From NCBI GenBank assembly GCA_013214365.1, contig JABSPI010000036.1, positions 1 through 6,432 of the forward strand: a stretch of 6,432 nt of DNA, given 5' to 3'. The notes beneath the pieces are model-generated. The model ran no database searches and was not told the origin of the DNA. It worked only from the letters and a program-made list of their open reading frames with translations. Shown here one piece after another: positions 1 to 6,432 of this stretch (positions within the stretch are counted from its first letter, which is position 1; each line of letters begins with the position of its first letter). Source of the stretch: Erythrobacter sp. Its GTDB lineage: Bacteria > Pseudomonadota > Alphaproteobacteria > Sphingomonadales > Sphingomonadaceae. The translations under genes and the position numbers were made by a program.

Positions 1-661
1 AGACATCATCGACAAGGATCACCGCACGACCCTTAATCCGCGCATGGCACCGTTTGCGCGCCTTCACCGCCCCGGCGAGCGCGGCGCGCCGTTCGTCATG
101 ATCAAGCCCGCCAAGACTGGGCGTGCGCTTCACCCGCACCAGCGCGTCGAGCATCACCTCCCCCTTGCCCAGACGCGCCAATTCGCGCGCCAGCAATCCG
201 GCCTGGTTATAGCCGCGCCGCCACAATCGCATCCGGTGCAAGGGAACCGGGATCAATAAAGGCGCATGCGCCCCCTCCCCGCCCGCATCGCCAAAATCGG
301 GCAATCGCCCCGCCATCATCCGCGCCATTAACGGGGCGAGCGTGATTTTGCCGCCATGTTTGAACGCCAAGAGCAATTTGCGCGATGCCTCGTTATAAAG
401 GGTCGCCGCGATCACCGGGCGGCTCGTTTCGCGAGTGCCTTCATCGGCCCCATCATCGGGCGCGCCGGTCGCGGCCGCTTCCATCTGCGCAGCAGCGCCG
501 CTGTCGCCTGCGAATTCCAGCAAGCCCCAGCAATCCAGACACAATGAACCATGATTGGCCACCGCCACCCCGCACATCGGGCAACGCGGCGGATATAACA
601 GGTCGACCGCAGGCCCGAGCCCGTTGCCGATTTCCCTGCGCAAAACATTCCCCCATTGCAT
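1..661 (-). CDS. comF: ComF family protein (amidophosphoribosyltransferase-like), C-terminus cut by window edge
   Basis: Seen: an uninterrupted minus-strand reading frame from an ATG at 659-661 to the left edge, about 220 codons. Near the N-terminus, DLLYPPRCPMCG is followed by CLDCW, giving a C-x2-C / C-x2-C zinc ribbon. Then come YNEASRKLLLAFKHGGK, PVPLHRMRLWRRGYNQA and, at the edge, the PRPP-binding strand GRAVILVDDV. That order is diagnostic of ComF. Known: family members are cytoplasmic phosphoribosyltransferase-fold proteins; Bacillus and Haemophilus homologues are needed for uptake of transforming DNA, but the biochemical role in alphaproteobacteria is unclear. Probably only about 20-30 residues are missing. 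Odd: the second CxxC pair found in many homologues is absent, replaced by an Ala/Gly/Asp-rich linker (about 445-515). Start: GAGG at 677-680 lies 15 bases from the ATG but only 6 from an in-frame TTG at 668-670, so the true start may be that TTG, adding three residues. Divergent from the methyltransferase gene. Family call is firm; natural competence is not implied. Confidence 0.93.
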   Translation of the reverse strand, partial: MQWGNVLRREIGNGLGPAVDLLYPPRCPMCGVAVANHGSLCLDCWGLLEFAGDSGAAAQMEAAATGAPDDGADEGTRETSRPVIAATLYNEASRKLLLAFKHGGKITLAPLMARMMAGRLPDFGDAGGEGAHAPLLIPVPLHRMRLWRRGYNQAGLLARELARLGKGEVMLDALVRVKRTPSLGGLDHDERRAALAGAVKARKRCHARIKGRAVILVDDV

Positions 662-716
662 GCGCGGCAATCTGCACCTCTTGCGCCGACCATGCAAGCA
701 CGGCAGGAGCCACACC
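662..716. promoter_or_regulatory. Divergent intergenic region between comF and the methyltransferase gene
   Basis: Only 55 bases separate the two divergent start codons, so any nearby promoters must overlap or lie inside the opposite gene. The region and its edge hold two TTGC/GCAA inverted pairs: TTGC 656-659 with GCAA 667-670 (7-base gap), and TTGC 681-684 with GCAA 694-697 (9-base gap). Read across both, TTGCATG at 656-662 and CATGCAA at 691-697 form a perfect 7-base inverted repeat. I found no convincing -35/-10 pair for either gene. A shared operator is possible but unproven; such short GC-biased words can recur by chance. Confidence 0.35.
705..709 (+). promoter_or_regulatory. Ribosome binding site of the methyltransferase gene
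   Basis: AGGAG sits 7 bases before the ATG at 717-719. This near-ideal Shine-Dalgarno fixes the start there, rather than at the upstream in-frame ATG at 555, which would run through the comF coding region. Confidence 0.8.
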
Positions 717-1469
717 ATGGATAGAGCCCCGCCCCGAATATTTTCAAAGCGTCGCAAATATGCGCGCACGGCCCGCGCACAGGCCCTCACCGCGCGCAGT
801 AATGGCGGGCTGTTCCTGCTCGATGATATGGCCGATGACATTGCCGAACGGCTCGGCTTTGTCCGGTTTGACGGGCGCGATGTCCTGATCGAGGGGTTTG
901 ATGCCGGCGCGCTCGCGGCTGCGGGGGTGTTGCCGCCCGGATCGGTGATTTCGCGTGCAGGCGACGACTTTGATCGCCCCGCCCCCTTCACCGCAGCCAG
1001 CTTCGATCTCGTGATCAGCATCAACAGCCTCGACACGGTCAATGACCTGCCCGGCGCGTTGATCCAGATGCGCGAATTGTTGCGGCCCGGCGGGCTGGCG
1101 ATTGCGACCTTTATCGGCGGGATGAGCCTGTTGAAATTGCGCCGCGCCATGCTCGATGCCCAGCCCGAACGCCCCGCGGCGCGGATGCATCCGCTGGTTG
1201 ATCCGCGCTCATGTGCGCAATTGCTGCAACGCGCGCGCTGGCGCGATCCGGTGGTGGACAGCCACGTGCTCACCGCGCGCTATGCCTCGCTCCCCCGGTT
1301 GGTGACCGATTTGCGCGAACACGCAATGGGCGCCGCCCTTGCCGCGCATGCGCCCGCTTTGGGCAAAGCCGACTATGCCCGCGCGCAATCCGCCTTCATC
1401 GCGCAGGCCGATGATGACGCCAAGGTCAGCGAGACCTTCGAAATCATCACTCTCACCGGCCGAAACTGA
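717..1469 (+). CDS. Diverged class I SAM-methyltransferase-like protein (BioC/NDUFAF5-type)
   Basis: A 250-residue protein. Seen: an N-terminal basic stretch PPRIFSKRRKYARTARA (residues 5-21), FLLDDMADDIAERLGF (33-48), the post-motif SFDLVISINSLDTVNDLPGA (95-114), LLRPGGLAIATFIGG (121-135), and a C-terminal FEIITLTG (241-248). This matches the alphaproteobacterial group annotated as BioC-like or NDUFAF5-like methyltransferases. Known: mitochondrial NDUFAF5 hydroxylates an arginine of complex I subunit NDUFS7, and BioC methylates malonyl-ACP; neither role can be assigned here. Odd: the glycine-rich SAM-binding motif I is degenerate, reading VLIEGFDAGAL (56-66) instead of the usual LDLGxxTGAL. 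The tryptophan usual in the SLHWVNDLP-type motif is Thr (SLDTVNDLP, 104-112). The D of GGDTL is Met (GGMSL, 134-138). It may bind SAM weakly or have lost catalysis. There is no signal peptide or membrane segment, so it is cytoplasmic. It starts 55 bases from comF, divergently, and its TGA lies 9 bases from the end of ppdK on the other strand. Family confidence is good; function unknown. Confidence 0.85.
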   Translation: MDRAPPRIFSKRRKYARTARAQALTARSNGGLFLLDDMADDIAERLGFVRFDGRDVLIEGFDAGALAAAGVLPPGSVISRAGDDFDRPAPFTAASFDLVISINSLDTVNDLPGALIQMRELLRPGGLAIATFIGGMSLLKLRRAMLDAQPERPAARMHPLVDPRSCAQLLQRARWRDPVVDSHVLTARYASLPRLVTDLREHAMGAALAAHAPALGKADYARAQSAFIAQADDDAKVSETFEIITLTGRN

Positions 1470-1474
1470 GCCTT

Positions 1475-1494
1475 GGCGCTACGCCTTGAGCGCC
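1475..1494. terminator. Possible short GC hairpin at the convergent gene ends
   Basis: GGCGCT at 1475-1480 pairs perfectly with AGCGCC at 1489-1494 across an 8-base loop, covering the ppdK stop codon and the 9-base gap after the methyltransferase TGA. A nested GGCG/CGCC pair (1475-1478, 1482-1485) is the alternative fold. There is no T-run on either side, so it is not a classical intrinsic terminator. It is the only candidate stop signal for either convergent transcript and may be chance in such GC-rich DNA. Confidence 0.2.
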
Positions 1495-4142
1495 GCCTGC
1501 GCCGCGGCCAGACGGGCAATCGGCACGCGGTAGGGTGAGGCGCTGACATAATCGAGCCCGACCGCCTCGCAGAACGCGATCGAAGCCGGGTCGCCGCCAT
1601 GTTCGCCGCAAATGCCCAGCTTAATATCGGGCCGCGTCGCGCGCCCGCGTTCGGCGGCGAGTTCAACCAATTGGCCCACCCCGTCGACATCGATGCTGAC
1701 AAACGGATCGCGCGGGAAAATCCCCTTTTCGACATAGGGGGCAAGGAAACGCGCGGAATCGTCCCGGCTGACCCCCAAAGTGGTCTGGGTCAAATCATTG
1801 GTGCCAAAGCTGAAAAACGCGCCTTCATGCGCGATTTCGCCCGCCATCAAAGCCGCCCGCGGCAATTCGATCATCGTGCCCACCAGATAGCTGAGCTCGC
1901 GGCCCTTTTCGGCGAACACTTCTGCGGCCACTTTGTCGACCAATGCGCGCAGCAATTCCAGCTCGCGCCGGGTCGCGACCAAGGGGATCATCACTTCGGG
2001 GATCGGCGCCTCGCCCGATGCCGCCGCGACATCGCAGGCCGCCTCGAAAATGGCGCGCGCCTGCATTTCGTAGATTTCGGGATAGGTGATCCCCAAACGG
2101 CACCCCCGGTGGCCCAACATCGGGTTGAATTCGTGCAATTCGCCCGCGCGCCGTTTGAGGTGATCCACCCCCAGCCCGGTCGCATCGGCGAGGTCTTCAA
2201 ATTCGCTATCCTGTGTCGGCAGGAATTCATGCAGCGGCGGATCGAGCAAGCGGATCGTGCACGGCAAGCCCGCCATGGCTTCAAAAATCGCAGTGAAATC
2301 GGCGCGTTGTTCGGGCAACAATTGGTCCAGAGCAATACGGCGCGAGCGCTCATCCTCAGCCAGGATCATCTGGCGCACCGCGCTGATGCGCGAGGCGTCG
2401 AAGAACATGTGTTCGGTCCGGCACAGACCGATCCCCTCGGCCCCAAATTGGCGCGCCATGCGGCAATCAGCGGGGGTTTCGGCATTGGTGCGCACCGCCA
2501 TCCGGCGCAATCCATCGGCCCATTCCATCAACACCCCGAAATCCCCGGCCAGCTCAGGCTCCACCGTGGGCACAATGCCCAACATGATTTGCCCATTGGC
2601 CCCGTCCAGAGTGATTTCATCGCCTTCGGCAAGGTCATGCGCGCCGATTTTCAAGGTGCGCGATGCACGGTCGATCGACACCGCGCTGGCGCCTGATACG
2701 CATGGGCGGCCCATGCCGCGCGCGACCACGGCGGCGTGGCTGGTCATGCCGCCGCGCGCGGTCAGGATGCCTTGCGCTGCGTGCATGCCGTGAATGTCTT
2801 CGGGGCTGGTTTCGACCCGCACCAGGATCACTTTCTCGCCGCGTTCCGACCATTGTTCAGCCGTATCGGCATCGAGCACAATCTTGCCCGCCGCAGCGCC
2901 CGGCGATGCCGGCAGGCCGCTGGCAAGGACATTGCGCGGCGCATCAGGATCGAGCGTGGGGTGAAGCAATTGGTCGAGCGCCATCGGATCGACCCGGCGC
3001 ACCGCCTCTTCGCGTTCGATCAGCCCCTCGCCCACCATATCAACCGCCATTTTCAGCGCGGCCTTGGCGGTGCGTTTGCCCGAGCGCGTTTGCAGCATCC
3101 ACAGCTTGCCCCGCTCCACTGTGAATTCGATGTCCTGCATATCGCGGTAATGCCGCTCCAACAGGTCGAACACCCGCGCCAATTCGGTGTAGGCATCGTT
3201 CATTGCCTCTTCCATCGACAACGGCTTTGCCCCCGCCGCCTCGCGCGCGGCTTTGGTCAGATATTGCGGGGTGCGGATGCCGGCCACGACATCCTCGCCT
3301 TGCGCATTGATCAGATATTCGCCGTAATACGCGCGTTCGCCGGTCGCCGGGTCGCGGGTGAAGGCAACGCCGGTTGCGCTGGTCTCGCCCATATTGCCGA
3401 ACACCATCGCCTGCACATTGACCGCGGTGCCCCAATCGGCCGGGATATCGTTGAGCCGGCGATAGACTTTGGCGCGGTCGCTGTCCCAGCTGTCGAAGAC
3501 GGCCGAAATCGCGCCCCATAATTGTTCGGTCACATCCTGCGGAAAGGGTTTGCCAAGCTCGCCTTCTGCGATGGTTTTGAACTGGGCGACAATGCCGCGC
3601 CAATCATCGGCGGACAATTCGGTGTCGCTGTAAAAACCGTTATCTTCCTTGGCGATCTCCAGCGCTTCTTCAAACAATCCATGATCGAGCCCGAGGACGA
3701 CGTCGGAATACATTTGGATGAACCGGCGATAGCTGTCCCAGGCGAAGCGTTCATCGCCGCTGGTTTGGGCCAGCCCTTCGACGGTTGCGTCATTGAGGCC
3801 GAGATTGAGCACTGTATCCATCATGCCCGGCATCGACACCCGCGCGCCCGAACGCACCGACACCAGCAGCGGATCGGCCGCATCGCCAAACCGTTTGCCC
3901 ACCGCCTCTTCGATATGGGTCAAAGCCTGCGCCACCGCCTCGCGCATCGCATCGGAGAAATCGGCCCCTTCTTGCAAGTAGCGCACGCATTCTTCGGTGG
4001 TGATGGTGAAGCCCGGAGGCACCGGCAGACCGATGCTCGCCATTTCGGCCAGATTTGCGCCCTTGCCGCCGGTGACGGTCTTGTCGCTTTGGCGCGGATC
4101 GGTGTGCGCGGCGTTTCCGCCAAAGGGATAGACTGTTTTCAC
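1479..4142 (-). CDS. ppdK: Pyruvate, phosphate dikinase
   Basis: Complete, 887 residues, the usual bacterial length (about 870-900). It reversibly interconverts pyruvate + ATP + phosphate with PEP + AMP + pyrophosphate, at the pyruvate/PEP node in the cytoplasm. Seen: an ATP-grasp N-domain with GGKGANLAEMASIGLPVPPGF (residues 25-45) and SVRSGARVSMPGMMDTVLNLG (95-115), and QTRSGKRTA (351-359). A swivelling phosphohistidine domain carries GGMTSHAAVVARGMGRPCVSG (464-484): His469 is the expected phospho-carrier and Thr467 matches the residue phosphorylated by the PDRP regulatory protein in homologues. The C-terminal TIM barrel has GLCRTEHMFF (572-581), RLLDPPLHEFLP (631-642), GTNDLTQTTLG (780-790) and GICGEHGGDP (843-852), with Cys845 as the expected proton donor. 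These motifs and the length favour PPDK over PEP synthase. The start is GTG at 4140-4142, chosen for the AGGA 9 bases upstream and the family opening YPFGG; the stop is TAG. It lies 74 bases downstream of glyS, same strand, so co-transcription is possible. The partner kinase/phosphatase PDRP is not in the window. No catalytic residue is missing. Confidence 0.98.
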   Translation of the reverse strand: MKTVYPFGGNAAHTDPRQSDKTVTGGKGANLAEMASIGLPVPPGFTITTEECVRYLQEGADFSDAMREAVAQALTHIEEAVGKRFGDAADPLLVSVRSGARVSMPGMMDTVLNLGLNDATVEGLAQTSGDERFAWDSYRRFIQMYSDVVLGLDHGLFEEALEIAKEDNGFYSDTELSADDWRGIVAQFKTIAEGELGKPFPQDVTEQLWGAISAVFDSWDSDRAKVYRRLNDIPADWGTAVNVQAMVFGNMGETSATGVAFTRDPATGERAYYGEYLINAQGEDVVAGIRTPQYLTKAAREAAGAKPLSMEEAMNDAYTELARVFDLLERHYRDMQDIEFTVERGKLWMLQTRSGKRTAKAALKMAVDMVGEGLIEREEAVRRVDPMALDQLLHPTLDPDAPRNVLASGLPASPGAAAGKIVLDADTAEQWSERGEKVILVRVETSPEDIHGMHAAQGILTARGGMTSHAAVVARGMGRPCVSGASAVSIDRASRTLKIGAHDLAEGDEITLDGANGQIMLGIVPTVEPELAGDFGVLMEWADGLRRMAVRTNAETPADCRMARQFGAEGIGLCRTEHMFFDASRISAVRQMILAEDERSRRIALDQLLPEQRADFTAIFEAMAGLPCTIRLLDPPLHEFLPTQDSEFEDLADATGLGVDHLKRRAGELHEFNPMLGHRGCRLGITYPEIYEMQARAIFEAACDVAAASGEAPIPEVMIPLVATRRELELLRALVDKVAAEVFAEKGRELSYLVGTMIELPRAALMAGEIAHEGAFFSFGTNDLTQTTLGVSRDDSARFLAPYVEKGIFPRDPFVSIDVDGVGQLVELAAERGRATRPDIKLGICGEHGGDPASIAFCEAVGLDYVSASPYRVPIARLAAAQAALKA

Positions 4143-4216
4143 TTCACATCATCCTAAAGGTGATTGCCCGTGTTTATTGGGCCTGAACTTTATAAACTCT
4201 CAAGAACCCGAACGGT
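4143..4216 (-). promoter_or_regulatory. AT-richer spacer between glyS and ppdK, possible ppdK promoter
   Basis: This 74-base gap is visibly richer in A/T than the flanking genes. On the minus strand it holds TATAAA (4189-4194), a -10-like box that would give a leader of roughly 40 bases before the ppdK GTG. The matching -35 is poor: TTGAAC (4215-4220) would need a 20-base spacer. TTGAGA (4198-4203) has no good -10 at 16-18 bases. A dedicated ppdK promoter is therefore plausible but not shown. There is no intrinsic terminator with a T-run here, so read-through from glyQS is also possible. Confidence 0.25.
4152..4155 (-). promoter_or_regulatory. Ribosome binding site of ppdK, deciding its GTG start
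   Basis: On the minus strand AGGA is followed by 9 bases and then the GTG at 4140-4142. The two ATG triplets in between (4150-4152 and 4147-4149) are out of frame and run straight into TGA, so GTG is the only sensible start near this site. Confidence 0.65.
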
Positions 4217-6274
4217 TCAACCCTCAATCTTGCTGAAATCGGCCACTTGATTGACCGCCGCGGTGAACCCGGCAAGCAGGTTGAGGCGGTTTTCACGTTT
4301 GGCGCTGTCGTCGTCATTGACGGTCACATCTTCGAAAAAGGCGTCGATGGGCCCGCGCAAAGTGGCCAGCGCGGCCATCGCGTCCTCGAACCGTTCTTCG
4401 CTGATTGCGGCGGCGGCTGTCGGGGCCGCCTCACCCAGCGCATCGGTCAAGGCCTGCTCGGCCGCCGCGCGGGTGTAATCGCACGCAGCGCCGGTTGCCT
4501 GCCAGCCCTCTTTCTTGAGGATATTGGCCGCGCGTTTGTATCCGGCGAGGAGGTTGGCGCCGTTGTCGCTGCCAAGGAAATCAGTGAGCGCCCGCGCCCG
4601 CGCCTCAACCCGGTCGATCCGCATATCCACCGATCCCGCCCAATCGCGCGATGCCGCGATATAATCGTGACGCACGCCTTCATCGCGCAATTGCACAGCG
4701 AGGCGATCATTGAGGAACCCGGTCAGTTTTTCAGCCAGCGCAGCATTTGGCTGGCTGTCCCAAGCGTGCACCACTTGATCAAGCGAAAGCTTGAGATTGT
4801 TGGTTTGAACCAGACGAATATAGCCCAAAGCCGCGCGGCGCAGGGCAAAGGGGTCTTTCGATCCGGTTGGCAAAATGTCGATTTTGAAAAAGCTCAAAAG
4901 GTTGTCGAGCTTATCGGCAAGGCTGACCGCGACGCTGGTGGGCGCGGTGGGCACTTCGTCGGATTGCCCGACCGGCTTGTAGTGATCCTTGATCGCCTCG
5001 GCGATTTCTTGCGGCAGCCCCTCTTTCGCGGCGTAATAGCCGCCCATCAGGCCCTGCAATTCAGGAAATTCGCCAACCATTTCGGTGACAAGGTCGGCCT
5101 TGCTAAGCTCGGCGGCCTGACGGGCCAGATTGTGGTCGCCATTGGGGGCTTTTGCATCGAACACCAACCACGATGCCAATTTCGCCACGCGGTCGACCTT
5201 GTCCGCCACCGTGCCCAGCTTTTCGTGGAAGGTGATCCGCTCAAGCCCCTTCGCATGCTCGGCCAGCGTCTTTTTCTGGTCCACTTCCCAAAAGAAGCGC
5301 GCATCAGCGAGCCGCGCGGCCAGAACCTTGCGATTGCCATCAACCACAATTGCCGGATCGTCGGCATCGATATTGGCGGTGCAGATAAAGGCGTTGGCGA
5401 GATTGCCCGATCCATCCTCGCACACGAAATATTTCTGGTTCACCCGCGCGGTCAGCTGGATGGTTTCGGGCGGCACGTCGAGGAAATCATCCTCAAACCG
5501 GCCAAGCAGCGGCACCGGCCATTCGGTGAGGCCGGCATTTTCCACCACCAGGCCTTCATCCTCGACCAGAGTGAGGCCGGCGTCCTGCGCCGCCTTGGCC
5601 GCGCCCTCGCGCACGATGCGCGCGCGTTCCTCATGATCGACGATCACATGGGCATCGCGCAATGTGGCGGCGTAATCATCCGCCCCGCCCACTGTGACCA
5701 CGCCATCTGTATGGAAGCGGTGCCCCATGGTTGTGCGCCCGCTGGTCAAAGCGCCGCTCTCGCATGGCACCACTTCGCCATCGAGCAGCGCAATGATGCC
5801 CGAAAGCGGCCGCACCCAGCGCGGGCTTTCCGAAGAGATCGAGGCCGCGCCCCAGCGCATCGATTTGGGCCATGAAAAATCGCGAATGATCGCGGGGATT
5901 GCGGCCGCCAGGAGATCGGCAACCGCCTGCCCCGGCTTTTCAATCACCGCAAAATAGGTCGCGCGGCCCTTGACCTCGCGGCTCTCAAGCTGGTCGCGGG
6001 TGACGCCGTTTTTGCGGCAAAAGCCGTCGACCGCCTGATCAGGGGCGCCCACCGGAGGCCCCTTTGCCTCATCGCGCACCGCCTCGGTGCGCAGCGGCAG
6101 GCCGCGCGCAATCAATGCCAGACGGCGCGGGGTCGACCAGATGGTGAGGTCACCAACCGGCACGCCGCTCGCATCAAGCTCACGCCGAAAGAGTTTCTCA
6201 AGCTCAGCGCGCGCGCCCTTTTGCATGCGCGCCGGGATCTCTTCGCAGAGCAATTCAAGCAGGAAGTCAGCCAT
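4217..6274 (-). CDS. glyS: Glycine--tRNA ligase, beta subunit
   Basis: Complete, 685 residues, normal for alphaproteobacterial GlyS. The beta subunit recognises and binds tRNA(Gly) and, with catalytic alpha subunit GlyQ, forms the bacterial alpha2beta2 enzyme that charges tRNA(Gly) in the cytoplasm. Seen: the typical opening [26 protein letters not shown] (46-53), KGPPVGAP (71-78), SWPKSMRWG (134-142), TEWPVPLLG (250-258), ARVNQKYFV (276-284), LADARFFWEVD (322-332), and the HD-like core ERITFHEKLGTVADKVDRVA (345-364). GEFPELQGLMGGYYA (401-415), ADKLDNL (453-459), LPTGSKDPFALRRAALG (468-484) and the C-terminal anticodon-binding-type helix DVTVNDDDSAKRENRLNLLAG (649-669) follow. Start: the ATG at 6272-6274 matches the family N-terminus and has GGAG (6284-6287) 9 bases upstream. 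An in-frame ATG at 6287-6289 would add five residues but lies on the ribosome binding site. The ATG shares one base with the glyQ stop (TGATG), implying translational coupling that keeps subunits balanced. Nothing appears broken. Confidence 0.98.
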   Translation of the reverse strand: MADFLLELLCEEIPARMQKGARAELEKLFRRELDASGVPVGDLTIWSTPRRLALIARGLPLRTEAVRDEAKGPPVGAPDQAVDGFCRKNGVTRDQLESREVKGRATYFAVIEKPGQAVADLLAAAIPAIIRDFSWPKSMRWGAASISSESPRWVRPLSGIIALLDGEVVPCESGALTSGRTTMGHRFHTDGVVTVGGADDYAATLRDAHVIVDHEERARIVREGAAKAAQDAGLTLVEDEGLVVENAGLTEWPVPLLGRFEDDFLDVPPETIQLTARVNQKYFVCEDGSGNLANAFICTANIDADDPAIVVDGNRKVLAARLADARFFWEVDQKKTLAEHAKGLERITFHEKLGTVADKVDRVAKLASWLVFDAKAPNGDHNLARQAAELSKADLVTEMVGEFPELQGLMGGYYAAKEGLPQEIAEAIKDHYKPVGQSDEVPTAPTSVAVSLADKLDNLLSFFKIDILPTGSKDPFALRRAALGYIRLVQTNNLKLSLDQVVHAWDSQPNAALAEKLTGFLNDRLAVQLRDEGVRHDYIAASRDWAGSVDMRIDRVEARARALTDFLGSDNGANLLAGYKRAANILKKEGWQATGAACDYTRAAAEQALTDALGEAAPTAAAAISEERFEDAMAALATLRGPIDAFFEDVTVNDDDSAKRENRLNLLAGFTAAVNQVADFSKIEG

Positions 6275-6432
6275 CAGATAAGGCTCCATTCCGGGTATTT
6301 CTCGGCCCATTCGGGCGCTTTCAACTGGGCGTATTTCTCACACGATCCGCGCGCCAGATCGCGCACCCGGCCCATATAGCTGGCGCGTTCCTGCACGCTG
6401 ATCACGCCGCGCGCCTGCAACAGGTTGAAGAT
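6274..6432 (-). CDS. glyQ: Glycine--tRNA ligase, alpha subunit, C-terminal end only
   Basis: The last 52 codons plus TGA (6274-6276) of a minus-strand gene that enters from the right edge. The visible peptide begins [20 protein letters not shown] and continues GRVRDLAR, then ends EKYPEWSLI. The [27 protein letters not shown] block is the conserved C-terminal helical segment of GlyQ, and position directly upstream of glyS confirms it. GlyQ carries the class II catalytic core that forms glycyl-adenylate and works with GlyS; that core lies outside the window. The stop overlaps the glyS start by one base. After the conserved block there is a tail of about 24 residues ([16 protein letters not shown] and onward), rich in Lys, Glu and Trp, whose role I cannot assign. 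Confidence 0.95.
   Translation of the reverse strand: MFNLLQARGVISVQERASYMGRVRDLARGSCEKYAQLKAPEWAEKYPEWSLI
6284..6287 (-). promoter_or_regulatory. Ribosome binding site of glyS inside the glyQ end
   Basis: GGAG on the minus strand lies within the last codons of glyQ, 9 bases before the glyS ATG. With the TGATG overlap it supports coupled translation of the two subunits and decides between the two in-frame ATGs. Confidence 0.65.

Noticed and set aside
555..716. Upstream extension of the methyltransferase gene to the ATG at 555
   Set aside because: The added 54 residues run through comF coding sequence on the other strand, resemble no family N-terminus, and ignore the strong AGGAG placed 7 bases before the ATG at 717.
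662..718. Alternative comF start at the minus-strand ATG 716-718 (part of the palindrome CCATGG)
   Set aside because: It would add 19 Arg/Leu/Cys-rich residues not typical of the family, would overlap the ribosome binding site and start codon of the divergent gene, and has no good Shine-Dalgarno upstream.
412..780. Minus-strand open frames 412-780 and 453-713, and plus-strand frames 44-259, 356-547 and 385-888
   Set aside because: They are other-frame shadows of comF and the methyltransferase gene. Only the frame with codons starting at positions 2, 5, 8 and so on gives ComF motifs throughout.
1599..4157. Long plus-strand open frames opposite ppdK (1599-2696, 2736-3521, 3522-4157)
   Set aside because: They are codon-aligned with ppdK on the other strand. 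They stay open because the sense gene rarely uses TTA, CTA or TCA codons, as expected in GC-rich DNA. Their translations show no recognisable domains, while ppdK is complete and unmistakable.
4204..4218. A GAACC/GGTTC 5-base stem at the end of glyS as a terminator
   Set aside because: The stem is short, overlaps the stop codon, cannot be extended, and is followed by TTGAGAG rather than a T-run.
4247..5875. A 542-residue plus-strand open frame opposite glyS
   Set aside because: Same cause as opposite ppdK: an aligned antisense register lacking stop codons. No family motifs, and glyS covers the whole stretch.
1..6432. Search for tRNA genes, transposon ends, CRISPR-like repeats, toxin-antitoxin pairs or phage genes
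   Set aside because: Nothing seen by eye. Coding sequence covers nearly the whole window, and the three gaps (9, 55 and 74 bases) are too short for such elements.

Overview
The window is ordinary, densely coded chromosomal DNA from a GC-rich bacterium. The alphaproteobacterial order Sphingomonadales (Erythrobacter-like) is the best guess. This rests on the split glyQ/glyS glycyl-tRNA synthetase followed by ppdK, a divergent comF/methyltransferase pair, GC-rich codon choice, and protein wording typical of that group. The assignment is by recognition, not by a database search. I see no mobile element, RNA gene, CRISPR array or phage material.

Layout: (1) Positions 1-661, minus strand: most of a comF-family gene, whose C-terminus runs off the left edge just after its PRPP-binding motif. 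(2) A 55-base divergent gap (662-716) containing paired TTGC/GCAA repeats. (3) Positions 717-1469, plus strand: a diverged SAM-methyltransferase-like protein of the BioC/NDUFAF5 type. (4) A 9-base convergent junction. (5) Positions 1479-4142, minus strand: ppdK, a complete pyruvate, phosphate dikinase of 887 residues with a GTG start. (6) A 74-base, relatively AT-rich spacer. (7) Positions 4217-6274, minus strand: glyS, the complete 685-residue beta subunit of glycyl-tRNA synthetase. (8) Positions 6274-6432, minus strand: the last 52 codons of glyQ, the alpha subunit, whose stop codon overlaps the glyS start (TGATG).

glyQ and glyS encode the two subunits of one heterotetrameric enzyme and are translationally coupled. 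ppdK follows in the same direction and may be read from the glyQS transcript, from its own promoter in the 74-base spacer, or both. The comF and methyltransferase genes form a separate divergent pair. The methyltransferase and ppdK converge almost tail to tail.

No undescribed system was found. The points most worth a second look are loss of the second zinc-binding knuckle in ComF, a degenerate SAM-binding motif I in the methyltransferase, and the repeats between their two starts.
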